Made by a program: the position numbers and the translations under genes | Notes under the pieces: model-generated | Told to the model about the DNA's origin: nothing | What the model saw: only the letters and a program-made list of their open reading frames with translations | The model's database searches: none | Shown here: positions 10,223 through 20,597 of the stretch, one piece after another | Position numbering within the stretch: position 1 is the stretch's first letter | Layout: each line of letters opens with the position of its first letter | Assembly (NCBI RefSeq): GCF_022539505.1 | Contig: NC_061514.1 | Location: 42,396,869-42,460,868 of the forward strand | Length of the DNA: 64,000 bases | Reading direction: 5' to 3' | Source: Lolium rigidum | Taxonomy: Eukaryota; Streptophyta; Magnoliopsida; Poales; Poaceae

Positions 10223-12681
10223 GTGCATCATTAAAACTGCTGAGCCCATCTTAATGGCTATAAAGAAAGAACTTCTTGGGAGATAACCCATGTGTTATTT
10301 TGCTACAGTACTTTGTTTTATATTTGTGTCTTGGAAGTTGTTTACTACTGTAGCAACCTCTCCTTATCTTAGTTTTGTGTTTTGTTGTGCCAAGTGAAGC
10401 CTCTAATCGAAGGTTGATACTAGATTTGGATTTCTGCGCAGAAACAAATTTCTATCTGTCACGAATCTCGGCTGTTTTCTCTGTAGAAAAATCAGAAAAA
10501 TATGCCAATTTACATGCGTGTTCCTCAGATATGTACGCAACTTTCATTAGTTTTGAGTTTTCTGATCTGAGCAACGGAAGTATTTATTAAAAATTCGTCT
10601 TTACGGACTGTTCTGTTTTGACAGATTCTGCCTTTTATTTCGCATTGCTTCTTTCGCTGTGTTGGGTGGATTTCTTTGTTCCATTACCTTCCGAGTAGCT
10701 TTGAGCAATGTCCAGAAGTGTTAAGAATGATTGTGTCACCTCTGAACATGTGAGTTTTTGATTATGTACTAACCCCTCTAATGAAGTTTATGAGAAGTTT
10801 GGTGTGAAGGAAGTTTTCAAGGGTCAAGAGAGGAGGATGATATACTATGATCAAGAAGAGTGAAAGCTCTAAGCTTGGGGATGCCCGGTGGTTCACCCCT
10901 GCATATATCAAGAAGACTCAAGCGTCTAAGCTTGGGGATGCCCAAGGCATCCCCTTCTTCATCGACAAATTATCAGGTTCCTTCTCTTGAAACTATATTT
11001 TTATTCGGTCACATCTTATGTGCTTTACTTGGAGCGTCCGTATGCTTTTATTTTTGTTTGTGTTTGAATAAATTGGATTACATCATGCTTGTGTGGGAGA
11101 GAGACACGCTCCGTTGTTGCATATGAACACATGTGTTCTTAGCTTTTAGTATTCATGGCGAAGTTTCTTCTTCGTTAAATTGTTATATGGTTGGAATTGG
11201 AAAATGATACATGTAGTAATTGCTATAAATGTCTTGGGTAATGTGATACTTGGCAATTGTTGTGCTCATGTTTAAGCTCTTGCATCATATGCTTTGCACC
11301 CATTAATGAAGAAATACATAGAGCATGCTAAAATTTGGTTTGCATATTTGGTCTCTCTAAGGTCTAGATAATTTCTAGTATTGAGTTTGAACAACAAGGA
11401 AGATGGTGTAGAGTCTTATAATGTTTTCAATATGTCTTTTATGTGAGCTTTGCTGCACCGGTTCGTCCTTGTGTTTGTTTCAAATAAGCCTTGCTAGCCT
11501 AAACCTTGTATCGAGAGGGAATACTTCTCATGCATCCAAAATCCTTGAGCCAACCACTATGCCATTTGTGTCCACCATACCTACCTACTACATGGTATTT
11601 CTCCGCCATTCCAAAGTAAATTGCTTGAGTGCTACCTTTAAACAATTCAAAATTTATCACCTCTGATTTGTGTCAATGTTTTATAGCTCATGAGGAAGTA
11701 TGTGGTGTTTATCTTTCAATCTTGTTGGGCAACTTTCACCAATGGACTAGTGGCTTCATCCGCTTATCCAATAATTTTGCAAAAAGAGCCGGCAATGGGA
11801 TTCCCAGTCCCAAATTAATTAACAAAAATAGACACTCCTCCATGGTATGTGATTGTTGGACGGCACCCGAAGGATTCGGTTAGCCATGGCTTGTGTAAGC
11901 AAAGGTTGGGAGGAGTGTCATCATAATAAAACTAAAATAAAAAGGCACTCCTTCATGGTATGAGATTGTTGGCGGGCACCCGAGGATTCGGTTAGCCATG
12001 GTTTGTGAAAGAAAGGTTGGAAGGAGTGCCACCCAAAATAAAATAAAATGGGAGCCGCTCTTTGAAGGTTTGTCTGGCAAGGGGGTTAGAGTACCCGCTA
12101 CCATTCGTTGACAACAACATACACATCTCAAAACTTTATTTTTATGCTCTCTTTATGTTTTCAAAATAAAAGCTCTAGCACAAATATAGCAATCGATGCT
12201 TTCCTCTATGGAGGACCATTCTTTTACTTTTATTGTTGAGTCGGCTTCACCTATTTCTCTCCACCTCAAGAAGCAAACACTTATGTGAACTGTGCATTGA
12301 TTCCTACATACTTGCATATTGCACTTATTATATTACTCTATGTTGACAATATCCATGAGATATACATGTTATAAGTTGAAAACAACCGCTGAAACTTAAT
12401 CTTCCTTTGTGTTGCTTCAATGCCTTTACTTTGAATTATTGCTTTATGAGTTAACTCTTATGCAAGACTTATTGATGCTTGCCTTGAAGTACTATTCATG
12501 AAAAGTCTTTGCTATATGATTCATTTGTTTGCTCATGTCATTTACCATTGCTTTGATCGCTGCATTCACTACATATGCTTTACAAATAGTATGATCAAGG
12601 TTATGATGGCATGTCACTCCAAAAATTATCTTTGTTATCGTTTACCTGCTCGGGACGAGCAGAAACTAAGCTTGGGGATGC
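10223..12681 (+). other. Internal non-coding region of element 1 with repeated polypurine-like motifs
   Basis: No substantial ORF. AAGCTTGGGGATGCC occurs at about 10871 and 10928, and the same core forms the polypurine tract next to the 3' LTR (about 12668-12681). The second copy extends into a perfect 9-bp inverted repeat with a 3-nt loop (GGGGATGCC caa GGCATCCCC, 10934-10954). The stretch is conserved with the minus-strand element around 27383-29960, which suggests cis-acting roles rather than protein coding. Confidence 0.65.
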
Positions 12682-14184
12682 TGATACGTCTCCGACGTAT
12701 CGATAATTTCTTATGTTCCATGCCACATTATTGATGATATCTACATGTTTTATGCACACTTTATGTCATATTTATGCATTTTCCGGAACTAACCTATTAA
12801 CAAGATGCCGAAGTGCCGGTTCCTGTTTTCTGCTGTTTTTGGTTTCGAAATCCTAGTAACGAAATATTCTCGGAATCGGACGAAATCAACGCCCGGGTTC
12901 CTATTTTGCCCGGAAGCATCCGAACACCCGAGAGCCGCCGAGGGAAGCCCTGGGGGCCCCACACTACACCCTGGCGCGGCCAGAGGGGGGGCCGCGCCGC
13001 CCTATGGTGTGGTGGCCCCAGGCCCCCTCCGAGGCTGCCCTTCCGCCTATTTAAAGCCTCCGTCGCGAAAACCCTATCAAGCTTGACGAAACTCCAGAAA
13101 GACTCCAGGGGCGCCGCCACATCGCGAAACTCCAATTCGGGGGACAGAAATCTCTGTTCCGGCACCCTGCCGGGACGAGGAATTGCCCCCGGAGTCATCT
13201 CCACCGCCGTCTCCACCGCCATCTTCACCGCCATCGCTGCCTCCATGATGAGGAGGGAGTAATCCACCCTCGAGGCTGAGGGCTCCGCTGTAGCTATGTG
13301 GTTCATCTCTCTCCCATGTATCTCAATACAATAATCTCATGAGCTGCTTTACATGATTGAGATTCATATGAGTTTTGTATCACTATTTATCTATGTGCTA
13401 CTTTAGTGATGTTATTAAAGTAGTTTTATTCCTCCTGCACGGTGTAATGGTGACGATGTGTGCATCCGTGTTAGTACTTGGCGTAGGCTATGATTATGAT
13501 CTCTTGTAGATTATGAAGTTAACTATTGCTATGATAGTATTGATATGATCTATGCCTCCTTTCTTAGCATGAAGGTGACAGTGTGCATGCTATGTTAGTA
13601 CTTGGTTTAGTCGTATTGATCTTTCATGCACTCTAAGCTTATTTAAATATGAACATTGAATTGTGGAGCTTGTTAACTCCGGCATTGAGGGTTCGTGTAA
13701 TCCTACGCAATGGTGTTCATCATCCAACAAGAGTGTAGAGTATGCATTTATCTATTCTGTTATGTGATCAATGTTGAGAGTGTCCACTAGTGAAAGTCCG
13801 ATCCCTAGGCCTTGTTCCTAAATATCGCTATCGCTGCTTGTTTACTGTTTTACTGCGTTACTACTGCTGCGTTACTACTGCTTGTTTACTGTCCTAGGCA
13901 AGGCACTTTTCTGGTGCCGTTGCTACTGCTACTATTTATTCATACCACCTGTATTTCACTATCTCTTCGCCGAACTAGTGCACCTATTAGGTGTGTTGGG
14001 GACACAAGAGACTTCTTGCTTTGTGGTTGCAGGGTTGCATGAGAGGGATATCTTTGACCTCTTCCTCCTTGAGTTCGATAAACCTTGGGGGATCCACTTA
14101 AGGGAAAACTTGCTGCTGTTCTACAAACCTCTGCTCTTGGAGGCCCAACACTGTCTACAGGAAAAGGAGGGGGCGTAGACATCA
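12682..14184 (+). repeat. 3' LTR of element 1
   Basis: 1503 bp, the partner of 7848-9346. Differences from the 5' LTR include TGATACGTCTCC versus TGATACGTTTCC at the start and small indels near 13455 and 13855. Confidence 0.85.
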
Positions 14185-14308
14185 TGCCGCTGGAGCCACC
14201 CGACGCAAACGGACGCGCGGTCGATTTCGACCATTTAGGCAGACGAAAACAGACGCACGCGAACATTTTCGACGTCCGAAATGCGTCGCCCTATTGAAAA
14301 TGCCCTCA

Positions 14309-14719
14309 TGTGATAAGTGAAAATTTCAGCGTGTGCTACGCATTGAGCAGTCCTTCTCGCCTCTACCGCTGGAAAGGGATGAGCCAGAGGTCAGAGGAGG
14401 AAGAAAGCCAGAGCTTATTTGAGATTTTTTTTATCTTCATGGGAGAATAGATTTGGTATTTTTTTTCCCATCCCCAGTAGTTGTGCGCCCAAAACCAAAC
14501 CGCTAGCTAGTCGCCCAGCCTGTGGTAAGTCCGATCGTACAGGAATCGGACGAACTTTATCGTACGTATAGCAGGACTCGTTTCCGTTTGCGAGGGTTCG
14601 AATTTGGAGGGCTAGGGCCTAGGGCCGCTGGGGAACGCGCGTTGCAGGCCGGGCGGCCATTCCGGCCCGTTGTTTGTCTGCCCAGTCTGCACTCGCGTCC
14701 AGCGAGGAAAACGAGGCCT
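14309..14719. other. Spacer between transposons, no gene seen
   Basis: About 410 bp of mixed composition between the Harbinger-like right end and the long-TIR element. Contains T-rich tracts near 14425 and 14460. No coding, RNA or element termini were recognised. Confidence 0.4.
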
Positions 14720-14809
14720 GGAGTGAAATGCATCCGTGGTCCCTGAACTCGTTGGCCATGTCCAAAACCATCCTTGAACTCAGAAAATGCACCAATATGA
14801 TCCCTAAAC

Positions 14810-16414
14810 GGTGACTGACTGGGTTCTTCCCCGACTGCCCCTGTGGCGATTTGCCCTCCGTGGCCTTCCCTCCCTTGATCTCCTCACCAGATCCCGATCA
14901 CGGCCTCTCTCCCCCCCATCGCCGGTGGCCAAGGTGGCCGGCGGTGAGGGGGAGTGAGGACCGGAGTTGTACAGGTAGTTTTCGTAGGTTGTTGTGCTTC
15001 TCCAATAAAGTAGGGTTAGGTTTTCTGGCCGTCTTCCTCCTTCCTTTCTTCTTCGGTGACTGTGGTGGAGGGGGTGTCAGGTGGCCTTCTCCTCGGATCT
15101 GGAGCGTCTTTCTCGGATCCGGCGTTTTCCTTGTTGGTGATGGCTGCATCAAGGTTGCAAGCGTTCTCTCCCCATCAGTCTCGATGAACTGCAGAGGTTA
15201 TGGAGACGAAGTCGGGGGTGGCCCTGGTTGTGGCCGCCGCCGTTGCGCTTGGCTGGATTCTGAGCTCGCTCGATCGATTCTGGTCTCTCGTCACCGAGAT
15301 GTGGAGCCTAGAGCTTGTAGGGGGGAGGTGGAGCAAGCCGCTATGGCTGCTTCTCCTGTTCAATCACTTACTCATCCATCGCCCCTGTTGAGGTACGCTC
15401 AAGACCCCAAAGCACAAGATCGTCATCAGGCTTATGGTCACCTTCCAGCGCATCCTCAAGCAACTTGCTCCAATTCATGCGAGCTCTGCTGTGACTGTGA
15501 GCCTTGCAATCTGAGTTGCCGATCTGGTTGCTGTGAGTGCCTTGCCTGCTTTGTGGTGATGTTTGTTTACTGCCATATCAAATACAAAGGGGATGGATTT
15601 GGGTATGCTACAGATACGTATATATTGGAAGCTGAGTGTGGTGCTGCAAATTACTTTGCACATGCGGGAGAGGGCTCTGCCCTGATCCTAATTTTTTCTG
15701 CTCAGCTTGATGACTTGCACAGAGTGCGCAGATGTGATGCCCATATGCTTGCAGTTCTAGAGATTTTTATACAAGGCTTCGTCACCACCATATTGACGCC
15801 GATACTCCTTTCATATCACTTTCAAAGGCGTCCTCCTGCTCTCTGTTTGATAAACTACAATGGGTTCTCTGCATTGCAAAGTTGTCTGTCTGGATGCTAC
15901 ACATCAGGTCTTTTGCAAACGGCTGTGCATGTTGTCTTTGCAATCTTCGCACCGCTCGGGTTGATGCGCAGGAGACGGGTGAGAGCGTCTTCGATGTCGT
16001 TCCTCAGATTCAGCGGAGAAGATTTTTCTGATTTGAGCTCGGTGATGCATATTCTTGATCTACAGCTCAATCCTTCACCTCATATACGTCTGCCAACGCG
16101 ATTGCTGGTTGAGCCGCTGGCTCTACGGTTGGTGAGACTGCAAGAGGCCCTTGAAGAATACAATTGCAGGTTCTTTGAGTCCGAGTTCTCAACGGACCCC
16201 CTGGCAGGCTCCAATTGTGTTCTTCTGCTTAGACGACATGTCTTTTCAGTAGCTTATTGTCAATGTGTGCATCTAGGCACTAGTAGTTTGAACTCTGGTC
16301 TTCAGAGTAGGTGTTGTGTTTTGGGCTGTATTGTAACCGTGTTTTTCCTATAATGCCAGCTCTGGGTCCTTTGGGACCCTCTTGTGTTCAAAAAAAAAAA
16401 AAAAAAAAAAAGAA
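14810..16414 (+). mobile_element. Poly-A retroposon inserted in the transposon TIR
   Basis: An 11-bp duplication GATCCCTAAAC lies at 14799-14809 and 16415-16425. The insert ends in a poly-A run at 16390-16411. These are the marks of LINE-machinery retroposition. It is 1.6 kb and shows no RT, endonuclease or LINE ORF motif. It is therefore a processed transcript, or a non-autonomous element mobilised in trans. The first 200 bp are GC-rich and UTR-like; the rest is near 50% GC. Confidence 0.8.
14851..16353 (+). CDS. Uncharacterised 500-codon ORF inside the poly-A retroposon
   Basis: An uninterrupted ORF covers nearly the whole retroposon and stops about 37 nt before the poly-A run. The protein is Cys-, Leu- and Ser-rich. 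It has hydrophobic stretches near residues 55-70 and in the Cys-rich region about 215-245, but no motif I recognise. Codon texture is not strongly protein-like, so the frame may be open by chance. An open frame of this length in neutral DNA of this composition would nevertheless be unusual. I treat it as a candidate, not an established gene. Confidence 0.3.
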   Translation: MPSVAFPPLISSPDPDHGLSPPHRRWPRWPAVRGSEDRSCTGSFRRLLCFSNKVGLGFLAVFLLPFFFGDCGGGGVRWPSPRIWSVFLGSGVFLVGDGCIKVASVLSPSVSMNCRGYGDEVGGGPGCGRRRCAWLDSELARSILVSRHRDVEPRACRGEVEQAAMAASPVQSLTHPSPLLRYAQDPKAQDRHQAYGHLPAHPQATCSNSCELCCDCEPCNLSCRSGCCECLACFVVMFVYCHIKYKGDGFGYATDTYILEAECGAANYFAHAGEGSALILIFSAQLDDLHRVRRCDAHMLAVLEIFIQGFVTTILTPILLSYHFQRRPPALCLINYNGFSALQSCLSGCYTSGLLQTAVHVVFAIFAPLGLMRRRRVRASSMSFLRFSGEDFSDLSSVMHILDLQLNPSPHIRLPTRLLVEPLALRLVRLQEALEEYNCRFFESEFSTDPLAGSNCVLLLRRHVFSVAYCQCVHLGTSSLNSGLQSRCCVLGCIVTVFFL

Positions 16415-17146
16415 GATCCCTAAACTCACTCTATATGTGCACGTACGGTCCAAAACTGTATTAGTTCCGTATTTTGCTGAGGTGTCAGTTGTATTGGCCC
16501 ATGTACAGCTCGCCGGAGCCCCATCTTTAGCAAGCCGTGTGCCTCCATCTCTTCTTCGGGAAAAAAGAAAGCAAGCCACTTGTATTGTAATCGCGCCGTC
16601 GCGATTTCCGTCGCCGCAACGCTCGACTCTCTAGGTGGATAGAAGCGCCCTCGTGTCCCATACCCTGTCCTCGCGGCCAAGCAGTGCCTCCCCATGTTCA
16701 TCCTCTTGCGTGCGAGTTCTCTCATTGGCATTTTGTCAAAAACTATGCGTCAACTAGCTCAACCGGTCATGCCCGTCGCCGGAGCTGAACCGATGAGCCC
16801 GATGATATCCGCTGCCTCCCCTCCTCTCTCCATGTCCTTGCCGCACTGCCGCGAGGTACGAGTAACTGGAGTGGCGGGCGCAGACTCGTTGCAGCGGCGA
16901 CGACCCTCCTCAGGGACGCGGAGGCGCAAGGCGCATCCTTGGGGTTACCGTGCGGGCACCACAACTTGAGATTTTGGCGCATGAAGGGACGACAACTTTC
17001 ATGAACCACAACAGGTGGAATTCGGCTGTGGAGGGGCTGAGCCACAGTAGGCCATGCTGGCATGGCCGATGCATAGTTGCCAGGTTCGGGGTCGGTGCCG
17101 CGTTCCGCGACCCCGTATCGAGGGCTAGGAACAACAGCGGGTCGAC

Positions 17147-17546
17147 GTGATTCGCGGCCTGGTCACGATCCCGTTCGATGTCTACCGGAATTCGAACGCT
17201 CGGGCCTGGTCAAGCGCGGCCGGAACGAAGGACGCATTCGGGTTGACCACGCCGGCGCGGAGGTGCACGAAGAGGAGCGTGGGTGGGAGGGCGAGGTCGA
17301 GGAGCACGGCAAGCCGGGGCCGGGCGCAGACGAGCAGCAGCGCGGCGAGCATGGCGACCAGGAAGAATGCCGTCTTGGCCCACCGCCATGGCCGTGCCCA
17401 TGCGGGCGCGCCGCCGGCGCCGTGCTTCTGCGCCACCGCTAGCGGCGCTAGCGGGAGCTTCTTCTTCATCTCTTCCCACTAGCCGGGCCGCCACCGGTAG
17501 CTGCCTCGGCGCCGGCCAGTGGAGCACACGTGTAGACAATGGGTGA
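17147..17546 (-). pseudogene. Possible captured host-gene fragment inside the long-TIR transposon
   Basis: The minus strand from 17469 reads MKKKLPLAPLAVAQKHG, then a hydrophobic helix (KTAFFLVAMLAALLLVCA), then an Ala/Leu-rich stretch ending near FEFR at 17182, where the frame stops. GC content and codon texture resemble a plant gene start with a membrane anchor. It recalls the N-terminus of plant membrane-anchored alpha/beta-hydrolase-like proteins, but I cannot confirm that. Its position between long TIRs fits Pack-MULE-type capture. Confidence 0.35.
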
Positions 17547-18125
17547 TGACGGAGACGCTGTCGTGGGCTGGTGCGATCGATCGACCTGTGGTGGTAGTGA
17601 TCGGCCTTTGAAGGAGCGCGGGGATGTCACTCTCAACGGGCGCGATCTGATGAACCATATGCTCTGGCGACGGACATGAGTGGATGAGTTGGTTGAGCGG
17701 GGGGCACTGCTTGTCCGCGAGGACGGGGTATGGGACGCGAGGGAGAGGAGAGCGTTGCGACGGCGCGACTACAACACAGGTGGCTTTGCTTTCTTTTTTT
17801 TCCTGAAAAAGAGATGGAGGCACACGGCTTGCGGAAGACGGGGTTCAAGTGAGCCGTACATGAGCCAATACAACGACACCTCAACAAAATACGGGACCAA
17901 TGCAGTTTTGGACCGTACGTGCACATATAGAGTGAGTTTAGGGATTATATTAGTTCATTTTCTGAGTTCAAGAATGGTTTTGGACATGGCCAACAAGTTT
18001 GAGGACCACTGATGCATTTCAATCCGAGGCCTAGGCTAGATGAACGAAGTTCCTTTCTTTTGGCAGGTCACAAGTACTCACTGAAAGTTGGCAATTTCAG
18101 ATTGACTCATGACTGTTTTGTATTA

Positions 18126-19630
18126 GGGCATCTCCAGCAACGCGACACATTTTAATGTCCGCAAACGTCTGTTTGCATCGCGCTGCGGATGCTAAAATGA
18201 TTGTATTTATCCGCGCGTCCGTTTGCGTCTGGGGCTGCTCCGGCGGGGAAACGTATTTATTTTTTTCTTGTTTTTTTCATCTTCTCCATTTAAACATAGT
18301 TCCAAATATTGCATATTGAAACATGATTTTACACAAACTAACACATAGTTTGGAACATGGTTTACACAAACTAACACATAGTTTGAATCATGGTTGACAC
18401 AGATATAACATTTAAAAAAAAGAAACCAGTTGTGTTGATTTCCGTATGTTCGCTGCCAAGAACGAACATTCGAGCGCACACACAATCACCCAAACTGGAA
18501 AATCCAGTGGGAGGAGACGGTGCCCTTGTTGGTTCTACCGAGGAAGAACATCCAGAAACCTCGACTACTGGCTTCGTCTGGCCCGTAGCCAGATTCGCTG
18601 CAAATAAAGAACACTCTAAGTTCTAACTATCGGTGTCCGAGTCGGATTCGTCGGTGTGGTAGTGCATGCGGCAGGCTGTGTCGTCGAACACCTTGACGAC
18701 CATCTGCCGTCCCCCTCGTAGAGGAAGGTGAGCTGGCAGCCGGGCTCGAGCGCGAGGTCACGGGCGAACTTGTCCCACCCCGTGTGCAGCTACATCTTGT
18801 CCTGCCCATCGAACAGGACCTCCACGGGCCAGCGGTAGAAGTTGCAGATGGCCTCCCGTAGCTGCAAATGCGCTGGCTCGACGCCATCGACGAACTCAGC
18901 GAACTTGTCCGGGATCCGCTTGATGCCGAGTGGGTCGTCGTCGATGCGGAGGAGGAACTCGAAGCAGCGGTCCTCCTGCGAAGACGAGGAGGGCGCAGGC
19001 GACGGCGAGCGTGGGGCCATTGCTGCTCCACCACGACGGCCCCTTCCCCGGCCCCGGGGGCGCCCAGGGCCGCGGCCTCGACCGCCTCGCCGGCAACCAG
19101 GACCGGCCATGGACTTCCTCGCGGGCCTGGATGCGTCGCAGGAACACCTAGGCGGCGCTACGGTCGAGTTTTGTGGCGGCTAGGGTTTCTTTGGAGGAGT
19201 GGATGAGGAAGAAGAACATGCGCCCCCTTTATATATGACGAAGGCATGCGGTGGCCGTGGGACGCGTGGTGTCGCCATTAACGTGGTTGGCGGAGGTGGG
19301 TTGCGGCCGCTTGGCAGCCGAGGCATCGCCATTAACGTGGCGTAGACTGCCGAAACGACGCAGCGGCGCAGTCACTGGCGCGTTTGAGAAGACACATCGA
19401 CAAGTCGTTGCCAGGCGGGCCCGACGAAACGTCCGCCAGACGAGAGCGGACACTTTCCGGACGTCCGCGGAGACGCATCCAAGGCGCATATTTGGGCCAG
19501 GTTTGCGTCTCCGCGGACGGCCCGATCAGTTTGCGTCGCCCTGCTGGAGGAGGTGCCAAACGCATTTTCGGTCACGACGGACGAAAACAGTCGCTCACCG
19601 TCCGTTTGCGTCACGCCGCTGGAGATGCCC
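18126..19630. mobile_element. PIF/Harbinger-like element carrying a B3-domain gene copy
   Basis: Perfect 13-bp terminal inverted repeats GGGCATCTCCAGC / GCTGGAGATGCCC at 18126 and 19630, flanked by TTA on both sides (18123-18125 and 19631-19633), as expected for PIF/Harbinger. The subterminal regions are also inverted repeats (GCGACGCAAACGGACG-like text near both ends). It is 1505 bp long, with no transposase or Myb-like ORF. The centre holds a minus-strand B3-type coding sequence. Confidence 0.8.
18623..19110 (-). pseudogene. B3 DNA-binding-domain protein, broken copy
   Basis: B3 domains are plant DNA-binding folds. From 19110 the minus strand encodes an Arg/Gly-rich start, then FEFLLRIDDDPLGIKRIPDKF, AEFVDG and WPVEVLFDGQDKM, which match the start of a B3 fold. 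A TAG stop follows. The same frame then continues GWDKFARDLALEPGCQLTFLYEG, the B3 core, and a small indel shifts to the frame ending VFDDTACRMHYHTDES with a stop at 18623. One nonsense codon and one frameshift therefore separate three otherwise recognisable blocks. The copy lies wholly between Harbinger-like TIRs. (Longest quoted blocks are shown in pieces.). Confidence 0.7.
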
Positions 19631-19633
19631 TTA

Positions 19634-20597
19634 CTCCTTACGTGTCAGAACTTTTTGAAGTGCAACAAAAACAAGATGTACTTAAGTCATTGGCATCTCC
19701 CTCTCGTTTGCGTTATGGTAAATATTAAGCATGTGAAAGCAAGCGCATCTATCCATATATATTGGTCTAAAACCCATTATGTGCAACATGGGCGGGCCAC
19801 TACGGGCGCAAGTATGCGGGCGTCACATTTGGCATGCATTGCATTATAAACTTTTGGAAGAAAAAAAGATTTAATTTCATGACACGCAACTACAAAATAA
19901 GAGGTTGAGAGTATTGGTGGAGGTGATGTTCTAGATTTAACCATATTTATGTCAGAAATAATTGGTCATTTCATTTATTTGACCGTTCAATTGATCATAT
20001 ACAAGCTGGAAATTCAAAAATAATATGAAATTCTAGTGTACAAACATGATGAAACAAATTAAACGGTTTTTAGATTTATTAATTTGTATGACAAAAATCG
20101 TACTAAGTAATAACACAAACATTACAATGGGTGTTTTGTATTTAGTACTTTTGCATGATTACTTTTAAGTTTGTCAGCATTATATTTTGTTTTTTGGGCA
20201 ATAATTCCTTTCTATTCTATATGTAAGGTTTTCTGTTATGGTTATTATCACATAATATTTTTTCTTCTACCATGCTATTTTTTCTATAATGTTTTGTTGG
20301 GGATGTCATGATGATAAGAAATGATTCAGGTAGCATTACAAAATAACTTATCTTCCGTATGTTTCCTAATAGTAGTGCGAACATTTATGCGAATCTAAAT
20401 CTGTCAAGGCTTATTTGAATTTCGGCTCTCATTAGTTCGAAACAATAACCAGGAGTAATATAAACACTAAATACCTCAAAGTTCGAATATTGTTGGACAT
20501 ATTTTTATATTACACTTAATCTAGTAGAGTGCTTAATATTGATATTAAATACTTAATATATATTTTTGTGATTTAGAATTTTTCGATTGCAAAATAT
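19634..20597. other. AT-rich DNA, no gene recognised
   Basis: About 960 bp, strongly AT-rich from 19850 on. No ORF of note, no clear element ends and no RNA gene seen. Confidence 0.5.

Larger units (their letters stand above)
7848..14184 (+). mobile_element. Non-autonomous gypsy-type LTR retrotransposon lacking gag and pol (element 1)
   Basis: Two ~1.5-kb LTRs (7848-9346 and 12682-14184) begin TGATACG and end GACATCA. The 5-bp duplication TGCCG flanks the whole (7843-7847 and 14185-14189). A primer-binding site complementary to the 3' end of tRNA-Asp starts 10 bp inside the 5' LTR. A purine-rich AAGCTTGGGGATGC abuts the 3' LTR. The internal 3.3 kb has a single ORF (9509-10222) and no reverse transcriptase, integrase or gag. 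It must therefore rely on a helper element. It is related in LTRs, PBS, ORF ends and 3' internal DNA to the minus-strand element at 25871-34347. I do not assign a published family name. Confidence 0.9.
6746..14305 (+). mobile_element. PIF/Harbinger-like TIR element, split by an LTR retrotransposon
   Basis: The left end GGACATCTCCAACGGGAGCGACGC and the inverse of the right end (GGGCATTTTCAATAGGGCG...) are similar inverted termini, both flanked by TCA (6743-6745 and 14306-14308). The ends resemble the GGGCATCTCCAGC termini of other elements in this window, which have TTA duplications as expected for PIF/Harbinger. Removing the nested LTR element (7848-14184) leaves about 1.2 kb, GC-rich, without a DDE transposase; it is non-autonomous. 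The TCA duplication departs from the usual TWA, so the superfamily assignment is an inference. Confidence 0.6.
14720..18024. mobile_element. Long-TIR DNA transposon (Mutator- or hAT-like), TIR split by a retroposon
   Basis: The ends are inverted copies: the left begins GGAGTGAAATGCATC and the inverse of the right reads GATTGAAATGCATC. Both continue with the same text (GTGGTCC, then GGCCATGTCCAAAACCAT, TTGAACTCAGAAAATG). The 8-bp CGAGGCCT flanks both sides (14712-14719 and 18025-18032). The left TIR resumes after the nested retroposon at 16426 and stays alignable with the inverse of the right end to about 16830 (right arm about 17640). The arms are therefore roughly 0.4-0.5 kb, typical of MULEs, while an 8-bp duplication fits hAT or a variant MULE. 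The interior holds no transposase but does hold possible captured gene DNA. Confidence 0.7.
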
